From positions 17,761 through 29,504 of the forward strand of contig DPHE01000064.1 in NCBI GenBank assembly GCA_003521815.1: a DNA stretch of 11,744 bases, written 5' to 3'. Position 1 is the stretch's first letter; each line of letters begins with the position of its first letter. The notes beneath the pieces were generated by a model, which was not told the origin of the DNA, did no database searches, and worked only from the letters and a program-made list of their open reading frames with translations. Below, piece after piece: positions 6,786 through 11,744 of the stretch. The position numbers were made by a program, and so were the translations under genes. The stretch is from Colwellia sp. Lineage in GTDB: Bacteria; Pseudomonadota; Gammaproteobacteria; Enterobacterales; Alteromonadaceae.

Positions 6786-7661
6786 ATGAAGAACGTCAGA
6801 TTAATTAAAATTGATTTACTACTATTATTACTGTTATTAATTGTATTTTTAGTGGCGCCTTTTACTTTTTTAAAACCAACCGTTATTGAGCAAACACTCG
6901 GAAGCTCAACAACCAAAATGGTGGAGAAAGTAAGGGTAAAAAAGGTGTGGGAAAAGCCATTGCATGACGTTTTTTTACCTGACTTTGCTGCGGTTAGAGA
7001 GGTGAAAAATAAAAAGAAAATGTTCTTTGATTTTATGCGTCCTGCGGTTGTTAGACAAAATAATGCGTTACTTGCTACTCGAGTTAAACTCAATAGGTGG
7101 CGCGAACAGGTATCATTTGAATTACCTTTGTCTGAGCAAGAATATCAAGCGTTAACGGTATTAGTTAAGCGCTATCGCGTTAATAAAAATGCCTCTGCGT
7201 TATCACAACTTAATGAATTATTAGTACGTGTTGATGTTGTACCTATGCCACTTGTATTAGTACAAGCGGCAAATGAGTCAGCTTGGGGGACATCACGTTT
7301 TTCTCGAATAGGATTGAACTTTTTTGGTATATGGTGCTACCAAAAAGGTTGCGGTATGGTTCCCGGCTCTAGAGATACAGATGCTACACATGAGGTAGCT
7401 GCTTTTAAAAGTTTAGATGCGGCGGTAGCTCATTATTTTTATAACATTAATTCTCATAATGCTTATCGTGTTTTTAGAACTATTCGCTTGGAATTAAGAT
7501 CGCATGATCAGCCACTTAACCCTGAAATTTTAGCTGCAGGGTTACTCCCTTATTCTGAACGTGGTGCGGATTATGTTATCGATATCACTAGAATGCTGAG
7601 ACAAAACCAGCAATATTTAATCGAAGAGAACACTCGACTTAATAGGGTGACTGTCGATTAA
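6786..7661 (+). CDS. Bax-like membrane-anchored glucosaminidase-domain protein
   Basis: A 291-residue envelope protein. An N-terminal hydrophobic stretch with eight consecutive Leu (residues 11-18, core 10-29) without an obvious cleavage site suggests a signal anchor that places the rest in the periplasm. Residues about 145-275 form a Bax-type glucosaminidase domain (GH73-like, related to FlgJ and LytG): PLVLVQAANESAWGTSRF with the likely catalytic Glu164, NFFGIWCY with the domain's usual G-x-W-C, GSRDTD, and VAHYFYNINSHNAYRVFR. Such enzymes cleave the glycan strands of peptidoglycan. A charged linker (about 44-110) separates the anchor from the domain. ATG 6786 has GGGG (6777-6780) 5 nt upstream. 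It lies 30 bp after the membrane-protein gene and converges with lnt across 59 bp. The domain call is strong; the physiological role is inferred. Confidence 0.9.
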   Translation: MKNVRLIKIDLLLLLLLLIVFLVAPFTFLKPTVIEQTLGSSTTKMVEKVRVKKVWEKPLHDVFLPDFAAVREVKNKKKMFFDFMRPAVVRQNNALLATRVKLNRWREQVSFELPLSEQEYQALTVLVKRYRVNKNASALSQLNELLVRVDVVPMPLVLVQAANESAWGTSRFSRIGLNFFGIWCYQKGCGMVPGSRDTDATHEVAAFKSLDAAVAHYFYNINSHNAYRVFRTIRLELRSHDQPLNPEILAAGLLPYSERGADYVIDITRMLRQNQQYLIEENTRLNRVTVD

Positions 7662-7720
7662 ACGGTTTAAACGGGGATAATCTAGTGTGTAGTTATAGTT
7701 TTGTATTTCCTAGTGAGGTA

Positions 7721-9301
7721 TTACTGGTCCCGTTTCTCTTTAGCCTGTAACAGAGTCATAAAGGTTAACGGTATAATAATCATTAATAATAAAATCAAAC
7801 GTGGCCATTGGCTATAAGGCGTTTCACCAGTTACTAGTGCTACTTCTGTTGTTAATACTGCTTCTTCAAACTGTGGAATACGCGCGATAAAGTTACCGTG
7901 ATGATCAACCACTGCCGTTATGCCATTATTAGTTGAGCGAAGTAGGGGGCGGCCAAATTCTAAGGCGCGCATACGGGCTATTTCCATGTGTTGATGCGGC
8001 CCGTGTGAATCACCAAACCACGCATCATTACTGACGGTTAATAATAAATTGGTTTGTGTAGTTAAATTAGCAGCTAATTGATGAGGAAAGACAATTTCGA
8101 AACAAAGCAGCGGTAATATATGTAAGTTTTTTGCTATTAGGTTATCTTGCACATAATTCCCTCGGCTAAAAGAAGACATGGGTAAATTAAACAGTGGCGC
8201 TATAGGACGTAATAATTCTTGAAAAGGGACAAATTCACCAATAGGTAACAGGTGATTTTTTGAATAGCGATTGCTATGGTTATAGTAATAACCTTGATTA
8301 TCACCTTCTTTTTTATTTCCTAAAACAATTAGGCTATTAAAGTATTCTTTGCTTTCAAAATTATAATTTAAAATACCTGTAATAATGGCGCTATTATTTA
8401 ATAATGCGGATCGATTTACTGTGCTTAAATAGTCTTGTACAGCTGGCTCCACTGCCGGAATAGCTGACTCAGGCCATATAATAATATCAGCATCGTAATT
8501 TACACGGGTAAGATCTAAGTATTTGAGCATAGTTGGCCACTCTTGCTCTGGGGCCCACTTTATTGATTGTGCAATATTACCTTGAACTAGGGCAACTTTG
8601 GTTGTTTCTCCAGTAGGTTGAACCCAATTGACTTGCTCTAAACCATAACTTAATACCGTAATAATAAAGATAAATACGATAGGAAGAGTAAGCTTGTTTT
8701 TGTTGCTTTGCTTCAAGGAGACAGCTATTTTTACAAGGCAAACGTTTATTAAAATGACTACTGCAGTAATACCTACTTCACCTATTAGTGGGGCGAAATT
8801 GGCTAATGGACTATCTATTTGGCTATATCCTATTGAGAGCCAAGGAAAACCAGTCAACACCACACTACGGAAATATTCACTGATTAGCCAAAAAGGGATT
8901 AATAGCCATAGATTAAGTTGCTTTTTACTGGAGAAATAGGCTGTGAAATAAGCGGCAAGCGCAGGAAATAAGGCTAAATACAGACAAAGGAATAACATTA
9001 AACCTAAAGACACTATGAGGGGTAATCCGCCAAATTGGTCGATGCTAACGTGAACCCAACTGATACCACTAGCAAACCAGCCAAAGGCAAATAAAAACAT
9101 CAGTTCAGCAGATTTTTTAGGGGCTTGTTTGACTAAGTGATAGAACACAATGGCAGGAACAAAAAGGCTTAAATACCAGTGTGAAAAAGGGGCGTAAGCA
9201 AACACTAAACTTAAACCCGCGATAAAACAAAGCCAATTCGTCTTGTATCTTAATGGTTTATACAATGATGATAAAAGTGTTTGAATGCTTTTTTTAGTCA
9301 C
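7721..9301 (-). CDS. lnt: Apolipoprotein N-acyltransferase
   Basis: Lnt adds the third acyl chain, taken from phospholipid, to the N-terminal diacylglyceryl-Cys of lipoproteins in the inner membrane, which is required for Lol sorting in most gammaproteobacteria. The 526-residue protein has about six N-terminal membrane helices (residues 22-220), a periplasmic nitrilase-fold domain (about 234-485) and a last helix near 500-520. The catalytic triad can be placed as E278 (in WPESAIP), K348 (YSKNHLLP) and C400 (LLCFE), with spacing close to E. coli E267-K335-C387. E356 and E402 occupy the positions of E343 and E389. Translation starts at a GTG (9299-9301) inside the end of corC, with an 8-bp overlap (GTGACTAA), so it is probably translationally coupled. 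It is the last gene of the operon. Confidence 0.97.
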   Translation of the reverse strand: MTKKSIQTLLSSLYKPLRYKTNWLCFIAGLSLVFAYAPFSHWYLSLFVPAIVFYHLVKQAPKKSAELMFLFAFGWFASGISWVHVSIDQFGGLPLIVSLGLMLFLCLYLALFPALAAYFTAYFSSKKQLNLWLLIPFWLISEYFRSVVLTGFPWLSIGYSQIDSPLANFAPLIGEVGITAVVILINVCLVKIAVSLKQSNKNKLTLPIVFIFIITVLSYGLEQVNWVQPTGETTKVALVQGNIAQSIKWAPEQEWPTMLKYLDLTRVNYDADIIIWPESAIPAVEPAVQDYLSTVNRSALLNNSAIITGILNYNFESKEYFNSLIVLGNKKEGDNQGYYYNHSNRYSKNHLLPIGEFVPFQELLRPIAPLFNLPMSSFSRGNYVQDNLIAKNLHILPLLCFEIVFPHQLAANLTTQTNLLLTVSNDAWFGDSHGPHQHMEIARMRALEFGRPLLRSTNNGITAVVDHHGNFIARIPQFEEAVLTTEVALVTGETPYSQWPRLILLLMIIIPLTFMTLLQAKEKRDQ

Positions 9302-10172
9302 TCAGTTTACCGTTTATTTTATGTTTCTTATCGACGGTTACTTGTAGCATTTGCATACGTCTTGAATCAGCTATAAGGACTTTAAAGTCAAAGTGCCCTA
9401 GGGTGAGCTGCTCACCTTTTTGTGGCATATGGTTTAATTCTTGTAAAACTATTCCGGCAACGGTATCTGCTGATTTTTCATCAAATTCACAGTTGAAATA
9501 TTCATTAAAATCTTCAAGTTCAGTCAATGCTCTGACTAAATAGACATTATTGGCGAGCAGTTTGATATCTTCTTCAATATCTTCATCGGTTTCATCTTCA
9601 ATTTCACCGACTATTTGCTCAAGAATATCTTCAATCGTTATTACGCCAGAAATACCGCCATATTCATCAGCAACTAGCGCCATATGATAGCGGTTAGAGC
9701 GAAATTCATTTAATAGTGGTTCCACTTTTTTACTTTCGGGAACAATGATAGCTGGGCGGATAATATTATGTAAACTAAATTCTTCAGTTGAATTGCTAAA
9801 ACCAAAGGCCAGTAAGTCTTTGGCTAATAAAATACCATCTACATGGTCAATATCTTCATTTATCACGGGAAAACGGGAATGACCTGAGTCTAAAATGATG
9901 GGTAAAAACTCATCTAAGCTATGATTTCTATCGATGGTTACCATTTGCGATCGAGGTATCATGATGTCGCGAACACGCATCTCTGATACTTCTAATACCG
10001 CTTCAATCATTTGCCTTGTTTCGGGGTTTATAAGTTCACGGCTTTGCGCGTCAGTTAGTACATCAACTAAATCGTTTTTATTTTTCGGCTCAGGTCTAAA
10101 TAATTGAATAACTTTATCCAAGACTGATTTTTTCTTTGAGCCGTTACTCGAGTGGGTGTTGCCATCGCTCAT
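9294..10172 (-). CDS. corC: CorC/YbeX, CBS-domain protein
   Basis: A 292-residue protein, the same length as E. coli CorC (YbeX). It has a variable N-terminus, then a CBS pair (about residues 71-125, beginning MIPRSQMVTID, and 136-190 with ADEYGGISGVITIEDILEQIVGEIEDE), and a CorC_HlyC transporter-associated domain (about 205-283). It lacks membrane helices, unlike the longer CorB-type proteins. The name comes from genetic links to CorA-mediated magnesium/cobalt efflux; E. coli YbeX has also been tied to ribosome metabolism, in keeping with its neighbours here. ATG 10170-10172 has only a weak, distant AGGA upstream. It sits 40 bp after ybeY, and its last codons overlap the start of lnt. Confidence 0.96.
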   Translation of the reverse strand: MSDGNTHSSNGSKKKSVLDKVIQLFRPEPKNKNDLVDVLTDAQSRELINPETRQMIEAVLEVSEMRVRDIMIPRSQMVTIDRNHSLDEFLPIILDSGHSRFPVINEDIDHVDGILLAKDLLAFGFSNSTEEFSLHNIIRPAIIVPESKKVEPLLNEFRSNRYHMALVADEYGGISGVITIEDILEQIVGEIEDETDEDIEEDIKLLANNVYLVRALTELEDFNEYFNCEFDEKSADTVAGIVLQELNHMPQKGEQLTLGHFDFKVLIADSRRMQMLQVTVDKKHKINGKLSD

Positions 10173-10212
10173 AGAGCTTATTTTTTCCTATTTAATTTTA
10201 TGCTAGCTGTTA

Positions 10213-10668
10213 TTAGCTCTCATAAGGGTTACTAATGGATAATTGGGCTAAGATTTTTATTTCTAGCGCTTCCATTTCATCTGCATCAGTGTCATTTATA
10301 TGATCATATCCTAATAAGTGCAAGCATCCATGAATAATCATGTGTGCCCAATGATCAAATAATACCTTACCTTGTTCTGTTGCTTCCTGTTGAATAACCG
10401 GTGCACAAACGACTAAGTCGCCTAGTAAGTTTAGTTCAATACCCTCAGGAACTTCAAAGGGGAAAGACAGTACATTGGTAGGTTTATCTTTGTGTCTATA
10501 CTGTTTATTTAGCTGTTGGCTTTCCTCAATGTTGACCAACCGAATAGTTAATTCAAATGCTTCATCCGTAATCGAGGTTAATGCGAGGTCTGCCCAACGT
10601 TGAAAAAGTTCAAGTGATGGTAATCCGATTGTTTCACAGGCAATTTGTAGATCAATATGATTACTCAT
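10213..10668 (-). CDS. ybeY: Endoribonuclease YbeY
   Basis: A zinc-dependent, single-strand-specific endoribonuclease needed for 16S rRNA 3'-end maturation and 70S quality control. The protein is 151 residues (E. coli 155). The metal site HGCLHLLGYDH supplies H113, H117 and H123, matching E. coli H114, H118 and H124; the conserved YRxKDKPTNVLSFP segment (57-70, with R58) and LLGDLVVC are present. The open frame extends 27 codons upstream to 10749, but that part only overlaps the phoH coding sequence. I place the start at ATG 10666-10668, where MSNHIDLQIACE aligns with the E. coli N-terminus. This overlaps the phoH stop by 8 bp (ATGAGTAA), which suggests coupled translation. No strong Shine-Dalgarno is present. 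Confidence 0.96.
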   Translation of the reverse strand: MSNHIDLQIACETIGLPSLELFQRWADLALTSITDEAFELTIRLVNIEESQQLNKQYRHKDKPTNVLSFPFEVPEGIELNLLGDLVVCAPVIQQEATEQGKVLFDHWAHMIIHGCLHLLGYDHINDTDADEMEALEIKILAQLSISNPYES

Positions 10669-11744
10669 TGTTGAGAGACTTAGCCTTTGCTTGTTGTTCT
10701 TTTTGCTGTTTTTGTCTGTTTGCTTGTTGCTCATAAGATTCATAAGCATCCACTACTCTTGCGACTACAGGGTGACGTACAACATCTTTGGATTGAAAAA
10801 AGTTAAAACTTATTCCCTCAATATCCTGCAACACTTCAATTGCTTGGCGTAAACCTGATTTTTGATGTTTAGGTAAGTCAACTTGAGTGATATCACCCGT
10901 AATTACGGCACGTGAATTAAAACCAATACGCGTTAGGAACATTTTCATTTGTTCAACGGTCGTATTTTGGCTTTCATCTAAAATAATAAAGGCATCATTT
11001 AAGGTTCTACCACGCATATACGCCAGTGGCGCAATTTCGATGACATTACGCTCAATGAGCTTCTCTACTCGTTCAAAGCCTAACATTTCAAATAGTGCAT
11101 CATAAAGTGGTCTTAAATAAGGGTCTATCTTTTGTGATAAATCACCCGGTAAAAAGCCTAATTTCTCCCCAGCCTCAACAGCAGGTCGAGTCAGTAATAT
11201 ACGGCGTACTTCTTGTCGCTCTAATGCTTCTACTGCGCAAGCAACAGCAAGGTAGGTTTTACCTGTCCCTGCAACACCTACACCAAAGCTAATATCATGG
11301 GTTATAATATTTTGAACATATGACTGCTGATTACCATTGCGTGGCTTTACGACGCCGCGCTTTGTTTTAATGGTAAGCATTTTTTCATAGTTAGCGCCTA
11401 ACTCAGTCGCTTCTTTACTTTGTGTAGGGCTATTGACATCGTCTTGTTCTAATACATTTGCTTCGAGTATGGCTAGATGAACCATTTCACTGGTAATTAA
11501 TTTGTTAATACCCTTAACAGATGCAGTTTCTATATAGAGGTTTTTTAATAAGTGGATAACCGCTTGGCAGTTTTTATCTTTACCCAGAATGCTAAATTGA
11601 TTACCCCGATAACTAATTTCTACACCTAAGCGACGTTCTATCGTTTTTAGGTGATCATCCATAGGCCCACATAACTCAGCTTGACGCTCGTTATCAACCG
11701 GAGTTAAGTTTAATTGGTGCTTTGTGGCTGAGTTGGTATTATTG
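10661..11744 (-). CDS. ybeZ: PhoH-like ATPase YbeZ, 5' end outside window
   Basis: A cytoplasmic PhoH-family P-loop NTPase, partner of YbeY in RNA/ribosome metabolism. Some 360 residues are visible. Walker A (GVAGTGKT, around 11256-11279) and Walker B (FIILDESQN, around 10971-10990) are intact, as are LLTRPAVEAGEKLGFLPGD, AYMRGRTLNDAF and the VVRHPVVARVVDAYE end, nearly identical to E. coli. The N-terminal third contains a KH-like region (ERRLGVEI...) and the C-terminus is a Gln/Lys-rich tail. The Met at 11660-11662 is not the start: the frame stays open to the window edge, and the upstream codons read AELCGP before MDDHLKTIERRLG, matching E. coli LCGPFDDNIKQLERRLG. The gene therefore begins beyond 11744. 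In E. coli miaB lies upstream; that is expected here but not visible. Confidence 0.96.
   Translation of the reverse strand, partial: NNTNSATKHQLNLTPVDNERQAELCGPMDDHLKTIERRLGVEISYRGNQFSILGKDKNCQAVIHLLKNLYIETASVKGINKLITSEMVHLAILEANVLEQDDVNSPTQSKEATELGANYEKMLTIKTKRGVVKPRNGNQQSYVQNIITHDISFGVGVAGTGKTYLAVACAVEALERQEVRRILLTRPAVEAGEKLGFLPGDLSQKIDPYLRPLYDALFEMLGFERVEKLIERNVIEIAPLAYMRGRTLNDAFIILDESQNTTVEQMKMFLTRIGFNSRAVITGDITQVDLPKHQKSGLRQAIEVLQDIEGISFNFFQSKDVVRHPVVARVVDAYESYEQQANRQKQQKEQQAKAKSLNNE

Noticed and set aside
6689..7093. 134-codon minus-strand ORF over the membrane-protein/Bax-like junction
   Set aside because: It is antisense to two well-supported genes, has biased low-complexity composition (Ser, Asn, Phe) and no recognisable domain; a shadow frame.
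7669..7735. Inverted repeat AAACGGG (7669-7675) / CCCGTTT (7729-7735) as a bidirectional terminator between the convergent genes
   Set aside because: The arms are 7 bp, more than 50 nt apart, with no T-tract on either strand, and the right arm lies inside lnt; no convincing terminator in this gap.
10669..10749. Longer 178-residue version of YbeY
   Set aside because: The extra 27 residues overlap the phoH coding sequence, are Lys/Asn-rich and have no counterpart in the family; the ATG at 10668 matches the known N-terminus.

Overview
The window looks like ordinary chromosomal DNA from a gammaproteobacterium of the order Alteromonadales, most likely a Colwellia/Thalassotalea-type marine organism. 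The reasons are low GC content, proteins very close to the E. coli gammaproteobacterial versions (GlnS, YbeY, CorC, PhoH), the conserved phoH-ybeY-corC-lnt gene order, and intergenic palindromes of a type I associate with this order. The assignment is inference; no 16S or other marker is present.

Layout. (1) Positions 1-1380 are a decaying region: a broken OmpA-type peptidoglycan-binding domain remnant, a heavily damaged M1-family (leukotriene A4 hydrolase-like) aminopeptidase pseudogene, a REP-like palindrome cluster and a terminator. (2) 1390-3180 is a self-contained glnS unit with an extended -10 promoter and a strong terminator. (3) 3234-5855 carries an Atm1-type ABC half-transporter, a DUF1415 protein and a possible 39-residue hydrophobic mini-ORF. 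(4) 5922-7661 holds a polytopic inner-membrane protein with a TTG start, followed by a membrane-anchored Bax-like glucosaminidase. (5) On the minus strand, converging on them, is phoH (5' end beyond the window)-ybeY-corC-lnt, a tightly packed operon with 8-bp overlaps at two junctions.

Functional links. The minus-strand operon combines ribosome/RNA quality control (PhoH, YbeY) with a CBS-domain protein (CorC) and the last step of lipoprotein maturation (Lnt). The plus-strand genes cover glutaminyl-tRNA charging, probable glutathione- or metal-linked export, and a cell-envelope hydrolase. I found no phage, IS element, CRISPR array, tRNA, rRNA or defence system. The most informative non-routine part is the gene graveyard upstream of glnS, where individual lesions can be mapped. 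I see no convincing previously undescribed system.
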